The translations under genes were made by a program, and so were the position numbers. A DNA stretch of 64,000 nucleotides from Ancistrus triradiatus (taxonomy: Eukaryota > Chordata > Actinopteri > Siluriformes > Loricariidae), in the NCBI GenBank assembly GCA_025084515.1, contig JAJAGP010003189.1, positions 17,446 through 81,445 of the forward strand, given 5' to 3'. The notes under the pieces are model-generated. The model was given only the letters and a program-made list of their open reading frames with translations, was not told the origin of the DNA and searched no databases. Below, in pieces: positions 42,499-52,439 of the stretch; position 1 is the stretch's first letter, and the number at the start of each line of letters is the position of its first letter.

Positions 42499-42831
42499 AT
42501 GGGTGGTTCTTACCCTAAGCCTGATCCCGGGGAAACCCCCTCGGATTGGATGTTTCGTTGTGGATTGGGTTTTTATGTCAGCCCATGGCTGGAGAATTTG
42601 GCTGGATGGACTGAGGGCAGTCCACAATTTCGCCCTTACCCTAGGGAGGGTACCTTTGATCCAGGTTACTTACAGTCAGCGCATAAAATGATTTTTGACG
42701 GCATGGGGGACCCTGATTGGTATTATGATTATATGTGCGAGGGATATCGTCAATGGTATGGTATGAAAAAGATCTGGGATGGTTATCATAACTTATATAC
42801 GCCAAAAAAGGTTTTTGAAGGGAATCCCTAA
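42499..42831 (+). pseudogene. retroviral gag relic, N-terminal part
   Basis: An open frame of 110 codons begins MGGSYPKPDPGETPSDWMF, with Gly at position 2 as needed for N-myristoylation of a matrix domain, and ends at a stop at 42829. Further gag-like text follows in other frames to about 44200, including a broken CCHC zinc knuckle (KCHYCGRK) near 44180. Not a working gene. Confidence 0.65.
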
Positions 42832-44489
42832 GCCGACTTCCCTGAAATCGGTTAAAACCAGCAGAGGCAAAGGTCATCATGCCCAAAACTTTGCCTCATC
42901 CACCGCCATACAAACTTCCGTCGTCCAACGGCACCACAGGCACCCTTAATAGCTGCTATGCAGATTACTAAAACAACTACAATCATTGAGAATAAATCAG
43001 AGGCCGAACCAAGTGGCCCAGAGTCGTCCACAAACCAAAAAACCCCGTGCAGAGGGGAAGAAAGATCCTCAGGGGTCAGCTCAGATTCCGAGGAGGATTT
43101 ATGATTCTGAGCACTCACTCATGTTGCTAATGCTGTGGCCGCTGTTTGGAAACGTGTCCCACGGGGATACAAAATATCACCAACCGAATCCTTCTACGCT
43201 GAAGGATATCATTAATCTTCTACCATCCCCTAGTAAGGCGCTCCCTTTCGTGGACGCCCTGATTAAACTCTCCTCGCAGTTGGCCAGCTTGCCGGGGCTG
43301 ATTAACCGTTTTTAATCTTGCAGAAGAAATTAAAAAATTGGGGGGGACAGCTATAATGAAGGGGACTTACTTTTTACATGTGCCCCCTTTTAAGGCCAGA
43401 AACTGATAACCCAGACACCGAAATCATTCGGGAGGAAAGCGGTTCCAAAGGACAGCAGGGAAGAAAGAAGGTGCGAGCAGAGGAGACCGGTGGGGGAGTT
43501 GTTTTTATTTGGAAGTAGGGCCAAAGTACGCTGTCACTTTGAGCGATCAGTTGAGGAAAAAAAGAAAAAAAAATATCTGCTGGGCTTTGAAGGAAGGCCA
43601 GCAGAGACCTTTTCAGGTTACTAACAGAAAGAAGGTGCGAGAGAGGCCGTGGGGAGTGTTTTTTTATTTGGAGTCGGCCAAGTACGCGCTGTCCACTTTG
43701 AGGCGATCAGTTTGAAAAAATATCTGCTGGGCTTGAAGGGAAGCCAGCAGAGACCTTTCTCAGGTTACTAAACTGTAAGCAGGAAAAGGCTGAAACCACT
43801 AGTCATTTTCTGGAATAGGTTCTCCGAGGTGGTGGCGTCATCTTGTGGCATGGACCTCGATGTACAGAATCCTAATCCCCTTTTTCTTTGTACCTTTTTT
43901 GGCCAACTGTCGCCCTGAAGTGCAAACAGCACTCAAATTCCAGTTTAGTCGATCGTTCTAATCAGAAAGATTGAAGATGCCTGCTAAGAAATTGTTGGCA
44001 TACACTGGAGGCCGATGGTTTGTTTGAAACCAAAGCAGGCAATAAGGCATGGTTTGAGTGTAGCAGGAGGTGGACCGCAGAATAAGGTCGTGGTCGTGAT
44101 GGCCAGTGTTCAGAAAAAGAAAGGGAAATGTCGTCGGGTCGTGAGGCCCAGCAGGGTTCAGAAAAGAAAGTGGGAAAAAATGTCATTATTGTGGTAGGAA
44201 GGTCATTGGATACGTGAGTGTAAGGAAGAGACAGAGAGATGAGGGCCTCAGGCCATACTGAGGGCTGTCAGCCCGGTTGGACAACAACAATTTCCGCACG
44301 CCTCCGCAACAATGGCAGAACCAGACACAACACTGGGCCCCCCGCTCCACCGGGCCCTGAGAGACCCTATCAGGGTTCCTAGGGGGTGCCTCCTCCGAGT
44401 AAGGAGCCCCCGACCATTAGCATGTTTGAACTTCTCGTTCACTTCCCCAGCTAACAGAGACCTACCTATTATCATGTTTGTCTGTGGGA

Positions 44490-44650
44490 GAAACTGAATA
44501 TCCGTTCCTGTTGGACACTGGTGCTACCATGTCCTCTTTGGGACAATCTTCTTACGGGGGTGCTCTTTCTTCACGGTCGGTTCTTAGCTCTGTTGGAATT
44601 GACGGGATTCCTTTTGAGACTCATATTTTACGCCCCCCCTGCCTGTAACT
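44490..44650 (+). pseudogene. retroviral aspartic protease relic
   Basis: Short frame with EYPFLLDTGATMSSLGQSS. DTGA is the catalytic motif of retroviral proteases. It ends at a stop near 44647. Confidence 0.75.
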
Positions 44651-45203
44651 TGTCTTGATGACCCTTCTTTGTACCTGATGCATTCTTTTTGTACATGCCC
44701 GATTGCCCTTTTTTGTTTACTGGGAAGGATCTTATGAGTATAGTCTAAATTTATCTCTGACTTTCAGTGGTTTCACGACTGACTGTGTGTGTGCCTGATG
44801 TGTGTCCACCCCTCCTTTACTGCCTCTCTCTCTCTGTCATCCTCTCTCGAAGAGATATTGAGGAAGTGTATTTGTCCGTCTCTAACATCACTCTCCTGTT
44901 TTTTACACAACCAGTTACCGCTTACTCTGTGGGCTGATCATAGAACGATGTGGGGTTTTTGTTTCCTGCGCCCCCTATGAGGCCACTATAAAACATACTG
45001 ATCCTGTATACATTTAGACAATACCCCTTAACACAGCCTAGCTAAAGCTGCCGGTATTTATTGACTGTGTTCTCTTTCTCTTCCCTTCTACAGCAAGGCG
45101 TGGTGGTTCCGTGCACAAGTCCATACAACACCGACACAGGAGAAGTCAGATAGGACGAGGCTCGCATAACTATCTAACAATAATAATAATAATAATAATA
45201 ATA

Positions 45204-45580
45204 AACTGAATAAAAATAGCATGAAATACAAAAATATTATAATCAGTTTCACTGTTTTCAAACATGTATTTTTAATTGTTGCTATACACACAATTATACG
45301 AATACTTTTGAGCCCTTAATAATGATAATAATAATAATAATAATAATAATTAATACTACCTGTATAATACATCCATAACACCACATCTGATTATTCATAT
45401 AATAATAGTAATAATAATAATAATAGTCATAATAATAATAATAGTAATAATAATTAATAATAATAATACCTGTATAAAACCACCTATACAATCACATCTG
45501 ATTATTCCTATAATAATAAATATAATAATAATAATAATAATACATAATAAATATTACTTATAATACAATCCGTAATAAAC
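45204..45580. repeat. (AAT)n-rich repeat array right of ERV
   Basis: The second copy of the 41.67-kb unit (45215-45350) is followed by two copies of a unit of about 112 bases: ACCTGTATAATACATCCATA at 45359 and ACCTGTATAAAACCACCTAT at 45470, each with CACATCTGATTATTC and long (AAT)n. Confidence 0.75.
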
Positions 45581-46708
45581 ATATCAAGTCAATCAAAGTC
45601 AGTCAGATTTATTTATATAGCGCTTTTTTACAATGGAGCATTGTCTCAAAGCAACTTTACAAGTTTAGATTATCTCCTAATAACTACGTCCAATCCCAAA
45701 TTGAGCAAGCCTAGGCGACCAGTGGCAAGGAAAACTTCCCTTTTGTTCTAGGAAGAAGAAGAAGATAGAAAGAAAGAAAGAAAGAAAGAAGAAAGAAGAA
45801 GAAAAGGAAGAAACCTTGGGAGGACCACGGCTCAAAAAAGGAACCCACCTCCTTGGGCGGCGTAGATGATAAACGAGAATCTAAAGAGCGAACTAAAGTC
45901 AATGGAGTCAAGTTTCTCGAATAGAATGTGAAGTTTGCACATCGACATTAAGTGGACCCGGGTATGATTGGGCTGGAGCTGATGACGGAAGCAGCTTGAG
46001 TGGAGCTCCCAGCAGAATGAAACATCATGGTGGGGCTGGAACTGCCGGAACACAGCTCGGAGAGAAAACAGAAAATGTAATTAGTCATTGATTAAGAGCA
46101 CAGTGTTTATTAACAATCACTGATGCCATGTCAATCATGATGCCAAGTGTAGCATGAGACCCCGGCAGCATTTAGCTATATCAGCATTGCTAGAAAAGCG
46201 CTAGAAAGAGGATAACTGGTAGGGAAACCACAGCCAAGAGGGATCACATGAAGACATTGGCAGACCCACGAGAGGCATAAGAACAGCAACCCCAACGTCT
46301 CTGATCACCATAAGAAAAACTTTGACTATGAACCCCCAGCTCTTCCCTTTATTCTAAGGCAAGGATGCATGAGTCAAGATCACGAGGACCGAAGCCCAGT
46401 TCAGCCAGACCGCCCACTCGACACTCCCGGCTAGCGGACAAGGCAGGCAGGCCAGACATGACTCCAGACTCCGGCCCCAGTGACCCAAGCCATGCATCCT
46501 GGTCTAAATCTAGTCAAAAGCCTGCGTAAATAAGTATGTCTTTAGCCTAGACTAAACTTTGGAGAGTGTCTGAATCTCGAACGAAAGTGGGAAGTTTATT
46601 CCATAGTTGGGGAGCCATGTATGAGAAAGCCTTTCCCCCTGCTGTGACTTTTTTAATTCTAGGAACTTAAAGAAGTCCTGCACCCTGCGAACGAAGTAGA
46701 CGAGTTGG

Positions 46709-47800
46709 TGTCACGCCCACCGGCCGCCCGGCTCGCTGCACCGGTTGATCACGTGCACCTGTTCTTCATTTCCCTCGTCATTCCCTTCACTATTTAACCC
46801 TCACTCTGTTCTCACTCCTTGTGGATTCACGATGTCCCTACCTCGTCTCACCTACCCGTCTGTGTCACTTTCTGTAAATAAAACCACCTTACCTGACAGT
46901 GGCTTGCGTTTGTCTCCTGCTTCTCATCCGCCATCCGGCGTTACAGTTGAATCCACCGACATGGAGACAGCAGCTACTGGCTCAGGCTGCGAGCCCACCG
47001 AAGGACGGTGGCTCGCCAACATCCGTGCCTGGTTTGGGGAGGTGCCTCAGGACGCGGAGTTCGTGGCTGTAGATTTCGACGCACTTCTCCGCTCGCCGCG
47101 GACCTCACCGACTCCGATCGCCAGCCTCCCGTCGGCGACCCCGCTCGCCAGCCTCCCCTCCGCGACTCCGATCGCCAGCCTCCCGTCGGCGATCCCGCTC
47201 GCCAACCTACCCTCGCTCGCCGGCGTCCAGCCGGCACCCTCGCCCGCCGGCGTCCAGCCGGCACCCTCGCCCGCCGGCGTCCAGCCGGCACCCTCGCTCG
47301 CCGGCGTCCAGCCGGCACCCGCGCTCGCCGGCGTCCAGCCGGCACCTGCGCTCGCCAGTCTTCCCTCCGCGACTCTGCTCGCCGGCCTCTGCTTGGCTCC
47401 CCCGCTCGCCAGCTTCAGGCCGCCGTTTCCGCTCGCCAGCCGCTCGACTGCTGCCAGCCTCTTCCAGGGATCCGCCCGGCGAGAAAACCCCCGGACTCGG
47501 AACCACACGCGGGGACTGCTCGTTGGAGTCCTAGCTCCGACCCGGACTCTGTGGGGGGGGCTCTGTCACGCCCACCGGCCGCCCGGCTCGCTGCACCGGT
47601 TGATCACGCGCACCTGTTCTTCATTTCCCTCGTCATTTCCTTCACTATTTAACCCTCACTCTGTTCTCACTCCTTGTGGATTCACGATGTCCCTACCTCG
47701 TCTCACCTACCAGTCTGTGTCGCTTTCTGTAAATAAAACCACCTTACCTGACAGTGGCTTGCGTTTGTCTCTTGCTTCTCATCCGCCACCCGGCGTTACA
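46709..47800 (+). mobile_element. compact LTR retrotransposon, non-autonomous, 5-bp target duplication
   Basis: Two 237-bp LTRs (46709-46945 and 47564-47800) begin TGTCACGCCC and end GGCGTTACA and differ at about six positions (2.5%). Each has TATTTAA and GTAAATAAAACC signals. The 5-bp target duplication GTTGG flanks it (46704-46708 and 47801-47805). A purine tract GTGGGGGGGG sits just before the right LTR. The 618-bp interior has one frame but no protease, reverse transcriptase or integrase, so it needs a partner element for movement. A tRNA primer site is not obvious. Confidence 0.9.
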
Positions 47801-47812
47801 GTTGGATTGTAA
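46961..47812 (+). CDS. repeat-rich frame of the compact LTR element
   Basis: Starts METAATGSGCEPTEGRWLAN just after the left LTR and reads WFGEVPQDAEFVAVDFDALL, then 9-residue repeats of two kinds: ASLPSATPI (47130-47210) and AGVQPAPSP (47217-47350). The 27-base unit is GC-rich. It runs into the right LTR before stopping. The N-terminal 50 residues could be a gag-like remnant. Function unknown. Confidence 0.5.
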   Translation: METAATGSGCEPTEGRWLANIRAWFGEVPQDAEFVAVDFDALLRSPRTSPTPIASLPSATPLASLPSATPIASLPSAIPLANLPSLAGVQPAPSPAGVQPAPSPAGVQPAPSLAGVQPAPALAGVQPAPALASLPSATLLAGLCLAPPLASFRPPFPLASRSTAASLFQGSARRENPRTRNHTRGLLVGVLAPTRTLWGGLCHAHRPPGSLHRLITRTCSSFPSSFPSLFNPHSVLTPCGFTMSLPRLTYQSVSLSVNKTTLPDSGLRLSLASHPPPGVTVGL

Positions 47813-48168
47813 AACTCTAAGAGTTCACTCAGATAATGTGAGGAGCAAATCAACATCACATCTGATAATTCCTTCTTTATTGTTATCATAAAATAAAGAA
47901 TATAAACAGGTCCATAGGTCGAAGCATATTGCATTATTATAAAAACAAAAATATAATAATGTATTTTTATCCGAACCGACTTTATTATAAGTCAAGTCAG
48001 ATATAAAGAAATCTGACTTGATTTGCTCTTCCTCCTCCTCCTCCTCCTCCAGGCTCCTCAGTGTGCAGTGTTACAGAACATTAAGTAGAGGGCGTGGTGA
48101 CTCCAGTGTCGTGCAACTGGTTGTATATCTTGCAGCAAACCCGGAATGGCTTCGGTTCGAGGGCTTTT

Positions 48169-48416
48169 TTAAAGCACATCGTAAGCGATAACGGCCGGCT
48201 GCACAGTTTTGGTGGTGACGAGGGCGGAGTCTCCCAGCTCTGTAGCCGGTAGTGGGATGACATGCTCCGCCCTTGATAGGCACAAACCCCGCCCCAAATC
48301 CGGGTGACAGACGGTTGCTTCGGGTGTGGTGCCGTTGGCCTGGGGCGCAGAGTTGTCCTGACTCTGCAGTGACGCCGTTCGGCTGTGGGTGCTGCCGTTC
48401 AGCTGGGGAGGATTTC
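48169..48416 (-). CDS. tnfrsf13c: tnfrsf13c exon 3: cytoplasmic tail with TRAF3 motif
   Basis: Acceptor TTCCTGTAG at 48417-48418, phase 1. Reads GNPPQLNGSTHSRTASLQSQ, later RAEHVIPLPATELGDSALVT, ending IAYDVL and stop TAA at 48169-48171. The frame has no ATG and is easily missed. A poly(A) signal AATAAA lies on the minus strand at 47981-47986. Confidence 0.87.
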
Positions 48417-48591
48417 CTACAGGAACATGTTATTGTTATTATGCTTGGGATCGTTATATATGAGTGTGTGTGTGTGTGTGAGTGTGAGTGTGAGTGTGAG
48501 TGTGTGTGTGTGTGAGAGTGTGGGTGTGCGTTAGATACTGAGCTGTTACCCCCAAAAGACCTGGCAAAAAGAAGAACAGAAACCATTCTAA

Positions 48592-48637
<46 letters not shown>

Positions 48638-49810
48638 TTAGTAATCGGTGACAGTTGTTTATAGTTCAGAAGCTTATTCATGATGAGTTCACCATTTCAG
48701 CAGTGCAGATTATTTATGATCAGTAATGACTGAGAGACATTTAGCTGTTTTAGGTCATTACATTACACCACGCTAATCTGTGTTCACGTTAAGTGTTTTA
48801 GACTCTCCCCAAAAAGACTGGGAGAATTTAGTCAGTCCTTAATTAAAGAGCTTTATCAAACACTTAACGTTTTTTAAAGCCCTTTGGATAATACTTCACT
48901 TTGTTTTATGCAACCAAGCACAGGTCTGGTTTCTAATGCTCCCCAAAGTTTGGTATGTTCTCCAGGCCCAGCACCAGAGTAGAGGTGTCACTGAAGGATG
49001 GCTGAATGCTGTTCTTAGGTTAATGTTTTGTGTTTTGTTGTTGTTCTTTTTATTATTATATCGTGGTTTAGTTTCAGTGCTGGAGGTCAGTACCAGTTCT
49101 CCTGTTCAGATATGGACGGTATCAGAATCTACACAAACATCGTGAAGCCCTATGAGCGTCCGAAACAAGTCCTGGACCATTTACATTTACATTTACATTT
49201 ACAGCAATTAGCAGATGCCCTTATCCAGAGCGACTTACAGAAGTGTTTTGTAATCTTCCTAGGAGACAGAACCTCATATTAGTACAAGTAAACAATAGCA
49301 AAATGGTAGAAAAGTATGGATTAGGGTGTGGTTGTATAATAATATTCCAAACTATCCATATTATACAGAGCCTCATGACTCCACCCTGACTGGACCGTCC
49401 ATCAACAGCCTGGGACTGATTAAGGAAAGCAATCATCAGAGAACTAAACTCTGAAGGAGTTGGAAAGATCTGGATCTGAGATGGACGAGCTGTGCCAGAA
49501 CAACTATCACTATTATTCTGGGTTTTTAGAACATCACATTTGGAGATTTTCCCCAAACATCAGCCTGGAGACTGGGAAAACGTCTGGAAAAGGGTCTTTT
49601 GGTGTGATGAGACTGAAACACAACTGAACTTTGGATGTTCTAAAAGACTTGCACCCCAAGCATTTTAAGTAATTAACCTTTGTGTCACAAAAACATACCT
49701 TAGACTTAAATAGTTAATACAAATACATGAGCAGTGAAATAATAAACAAGAAGTAGTAATAATACAAGATGTGGCCAAGTTCACAGGGGGTGAATACTTA
49801 TGCAAAGCAC

Positions 49811-49868
<58 letters not shown>

Positions 49869-50060
49869 CATGCCGTACCTTTCCTGTTGCTGTGTTTGAG
49901 GTAGATGACGAAGCAGAGCAGCAGAGCGAGGACAGAGCTGATCAGGACGATAAACACACCAACCCAAACTCCAACCATCCTGATCTGAACTGGAGAACTG
50001 GTACTCACCTCCAGCACCGGAACTAAAATCACCATAATAATCACAATCATAATCATAATC

Positions 50061-50118
<58 letters not shown>

Positions 50119-50286
50119 GAAATTTCTTTCTTTCTTTCTTTCTTTCTTTATTCTCAGTGTTCTATTTAGCCTTTCTTTTTATTTATTTATTTATTATTTT
50201 CTTCTTTCTTTTTCTTTCTTTCTCAGTATTCTCATTAGACTTTGTTTTTCTTTTTCTCTCATTATTCTTTTAGCCTTTCTCTCTTT

Positions 50287-50317
<31 letters not shown>

Positions 50318-50474
50318 CTTTCAACCTCAGTATTCTTATTAGCCTTTATTTTTCTTTCTTTTTCTTTTTTCTTTCTTTCTCAGTATTCTCATTAGCATTT
50401 TGTTTTTCTTTCTTTCTTTCTTTCTTTCTTTATGGAGAACTGGTACTGACCTAAAGCACTGAAACTAAACCACA

Positions 50475-50525
<51 letters not shown>

Positions 50526-52085
50526 GAACAATGACAAACACAGGAAAATTACAAAAATTACCAAACAAGAACACCATTTAGCCATCCTTCAGAAACACCT
50601 CTACCCTGGTGCTGGGCCTGGAGAACATACCAAACCCCGGGGAGAGTTAAGAACTAGAGTGCCTGGTTGCGTGAAACACCTTGAACATTAAGTGAAGTTA
50701 GTCTTACCTAAGGCCTTTCTTAAGGAAAACCTTAAATAAACCCTTAAATGTTCCACCAAGTAAATGTAAATTAAAAAATGTTCCTTAGTTAAGGAATAAA
50801 TAAAGATAAAGATAAGGAATAAATTCCCTTAGAATTATTTAAGGGACGCAAAACCTCACCTTAACTCTCTAAAGACTGAGAACATGGCTAAGTTTTGAGT
50901 AAATCCTCTAGACCAGTGGCTCTGTGGTACGAGGAAGGAAGGAGCACGAGGTGGTACACCAGATGACCTTGGAAAATGTACTGAGTAATTATTTAATATT
51001 TACACCAGAGTTCTGATTGGCTGAGAGATGTTCTAGCCGTGACATTATTGCCCGATAACGGCACTCTGACCAACGCTCTATTAAGTCAAGTCAGATATAT
51101 TTATATAGCACTTCTTACAATGGAGCATTGTCTCAAAGCAACTTTACAATTTTAGATTATCTCCTAATTTCTACGTCCAATCCCAAATTGAGCAAGCCTA
51201 GGGCAACAGTGGAAAGAAAAAACTCCCTAAGTGTTATGTGGAAGAACCCTTGGGATTAGTATCCCATGTATTGGGATTATTAGCATTACTCCATGGCATA
51301 CACATGTAACCATAGCAACGATGCAAGCCATTTTCTTGTCTTCCCCATTCATTTTGGTCTCAAACCATTCTCAAATAGAGCTGATGAGTTGTTGTCATGG
51401 AAACAGTTGAAATTGAGCAGTTGGCCACAAAACCTCAGAGCTCTAAATCCCATCCTTAGTTATTTAAGTGAAACGTATGATTTTATGCAGCACACTTAAA
51501 TAATTCCCTTAAGGTCTGCACTTAATGGAAAAACTTAAGGTGTTTTATCCAACCAGGCTTCTTGCCTCAGAAATCTGAAGGTCTGCCAAAACCAGCCCAT
51601 TATTCAGTTATAGATAGAAGCTGAACATCTGTCCGGTAATATCACCCCAACTAAGGTCGAGTTTCATTCAGCTCCTTTATAATCTACAAATATATTTAAG
51701 ACGACATCCATCAATCTGTTATAATCTCCAATGATCCATCAGTTCATCCAACCATCTATCGGAATCTCCAGATGCTTCCAAATCTATCAGTTTCTTAAAA
51801 AATATTTGAAAATCTAAATTTCAATCCATCAGACAATCAATCAACTATCAAAACATCCAACCCATCATCCATCTGGAGATTATAATTAATAAACTAAATT
51901 TCAGCCACAAGCAGAACTTTCCTTCACAATTTTAGAGAAGGTCCTGAGACCAGACTACACCAGACCAGACCGGGATAGATGAGATACTCACCGGTGGTAG
52001 ATTGTTGGATCTCATCTTCACTACTGATGCAGTCTTTTAACAGAGGGTCCCATTTCAAACCAGGGTGACACTGTTTCCCGTCCAT
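48169..52085 (-). CDS. tnfrsf13c: BAFF receptor (TNF receptor superfamily 13C)
   Basis: Three coding exons on the minus strand: 51992-52085, 49879-50022 and 48169-48416 (94, 144 and 248 nt; phases 1 and 1; 161 codons plus stop). The receptor binds the B-cell survival cytokine BAFF and signals through TRAF3. The N-terminal part has the short Cys motif CHPGLKWDPLLKDC with a DxL-like ligand-binding turn and no signal peptide, as in type III receptors of this group. One membrane span follows, then a tail ending in VIPLPATELGDSALVTTKTV, closely matching the conserved TRAF3-binding tail of BAFF receptors. Human BAFF-R has 184 residues. BCMA and TACI lack this tail, which supports the assignment. 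Confidence 0.85.
48464..48636. repeat. two (TG)n microsatellites
   Basis: (TG)n with interspersed GAGTG units at 48464-48520 and a purer run at 48594-48636, both in intron 2 of tnfrsf13c, where they are transcribed as (CA)n. Confidence 0.93.
49068..49115 (+). pseudogene. inverted copy of the tnfrsf13c membrane-exon start
   Basis: On the plus strand, opposite to the gene, GTGGTTTAGTTTCAGTGCTG plus GAGGTCAGTACCAGTTCTCC reproduces the acceptor and first 12 codons of exon 2 (reads SVLEVSTSSPVQI). It ends after that, so it cannot serve as an exon of the gene. Confidence 0.7.
49180..49245 (-). repeat. SINE 3' fragment
   Basis: A (TTTACA)n tail followed by GCAGATGCCCTTATCCAGAG and CGACTTAC, the reverse complement of the core of the 35.83-kb SINE family. 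Confidence 0.82.
49260..49815 (+). mobile_element. Tc1-like transposon fragment
   Basis: Frame text PGDWENVWKRVFWCDETETQ at 49565-49625 is the first-Asp region of Tc1 transposases. The end at 49768-49810 reads TGGCCAAGTTCACAGGGGGT and GAATACTTATGCAAAGCACC, a terminal inverted repeat of this group. In intron 2 of tnfrsf13c. Confidence 0.75.
49812..49868. repeat. (TG)n microsatellite next to tnfrsf13c exon 2 donor
   Basis: About 28 TG units; on the transcribed strand this is a (CA)n run starting roughly 11 nt inside the intron. Confidence 0.95.
49879..50022 (-). CDS. tnfrsf13c: tnfrsf13c exon 2: transmembrane segment
   Basis: Acceptor ATTTTAG at 50023-50024 and donor AAAG|GTACGG at 49879. Reads VPVLEVSTSSPVQIRM, then the membrane span VGVFIVLISSVLALLLCFVI and YLKHSNRK on the cytoplasmic side. 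Phase 1 both ends. A (CA)n run begins about 11 nt beyond the donor. Confidence 0.87.
50043..50440. repeat. (AAT)n and (TTTC)n simple-repeat tract
   Basis: (ATA)n at 50055-50115 followed by alternating TTTC/TTCTT blocks to 50440, with the phrase CTCAGTATTCTCATTAG repeated at about 50151, 50222, 50325 and 50379, so the tract is also a higher-order repeat. In intron 1 of tnfrsf13c, just upstream of the membrane exon. Confidence 0.9.
50436..50476 (-). pseudogene. direct copy of the tnfrsf13c membrane-exon start
   Basis: On the minus strand GTGGTTTAGTTTCAGTGCTT plus TAGGTCAGTACCAGTTCTCC mirrors the exon 2 acceptor and start, but with an in-frame TAG. It sits between (TTTC)n and (AAT)n, about 420 nt upstream of the true exon in gene sense. 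Confidence 0.7.
50577..51082. other. tnfrsf13c intron 1 sequence, nothing recognised
   Basis: AT-rich intron DNA with several CTTAAGG-type words (CCTTAAATAAACCCTTAAAT) but no clear repeat family or exon. Confidence 0.45.
51083..51235 (-). mobile_element. L2-clade LINE 3' tail
   Basis: Starts AAGTCAAGTCAGATATATTT and continues with the reverse complement of the L2 3'UTR (CAATGGAGCATTGTCTCAAA, CCCAAATTGAGCAAGCCTAG). In tnfrsf13c intron 1, same strand as the gene. Confidence 0.88.
51992..52085 (-). CDS. tnfrsf13c: tnfrsf13c exon 1: start and ligand-binding Cys motif
   Basis: ATG at 52085; reads MDGKQCHPGLKWDPLLKDC and ISSEDEIQQSTT, donor G|GTGAGT at 51992. A CTCTGTAG sits just upstream of the ATG (52089-52096), so this may be a second exon after a non-coding first one. 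Only two cysteines are seen in the module, fewer than in the human receptor. Confidence 0.78.
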
Positions 52086-52439
52086 GACCTACAGAGGATG
52101 CTGATGGTCTGAGATGATTAGGTTAGAGATGTCAAGGTCAAAGATGTTGAGGTAGCTGATGTCGAAGAGGAAGACGTTCTCAGGTTCTTCTGCAGATCAG
52201 TGATTAAAAAAGGAGAGAAACAGTGAGACAGAGAAAGAGAGAGAATGTTTCACTTCTTCTTTTAAAACGTAGGAAAGTATGAATCACCGAGCCATTCCCA
52301 AGAGAGACAGAGAGACAGAGATGAGAGAGACAAGGGCAAACATGTGAACAGGAAGTCAGTAACAGTTGAGGATCAATTATAGATCTGCTCCGTTTCAGAA
52401 AAAAATGTATGGTAAGAGATAACATGGCAAACTCCAGGC

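Larger units (their letters stand above)
41820..45179 (+). mobile_element. defective endogenous retrovirus-like element
   Basis: Order: 5' LTR, primer-binding site, gag, zinc-knuckle trace, protease, a few codons of reverse transcriptase, then only the last 51 bases of a 3' LTR. Most of pol, all env and most of the 3' LTR are deleted. Frames are broken repeatedly in gag. Insertion appears to be into an (AAT)n run, since (AAT)n flanks both sides. It is a fossil and not functional. Class is uncertain; the myristoylation-type gag start and protease are retroviral in style. Confidence 0.78.
45588..47845 (-). mobile_element. L2-clade LINE 3' half, split by an LTR element
   Basis: In minus sense the tail lies at 45588-45640 (AGCGCTATATAAATAAATCTG), the 3'UTR with an expanded AAGAAAGA run runs to 46540, and C-terminal coding text (PQLWNKLPTFVRDSDTLQSL-like) to 46708. 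The copy continues beyond the LTR element with TTACAATCC at 47806 and ends near 47845. The missing piece is not a deletion: 46709-47805 is an insertion plus target duplication. Confidence 0.87.

Noticed and set aside
46745..46960. Upstream extension of the frame in the compact LTR element
   Set aside because: This part lies within the LTR and mirrors the second LTR; the interior ATG at 46961 is the natural start.
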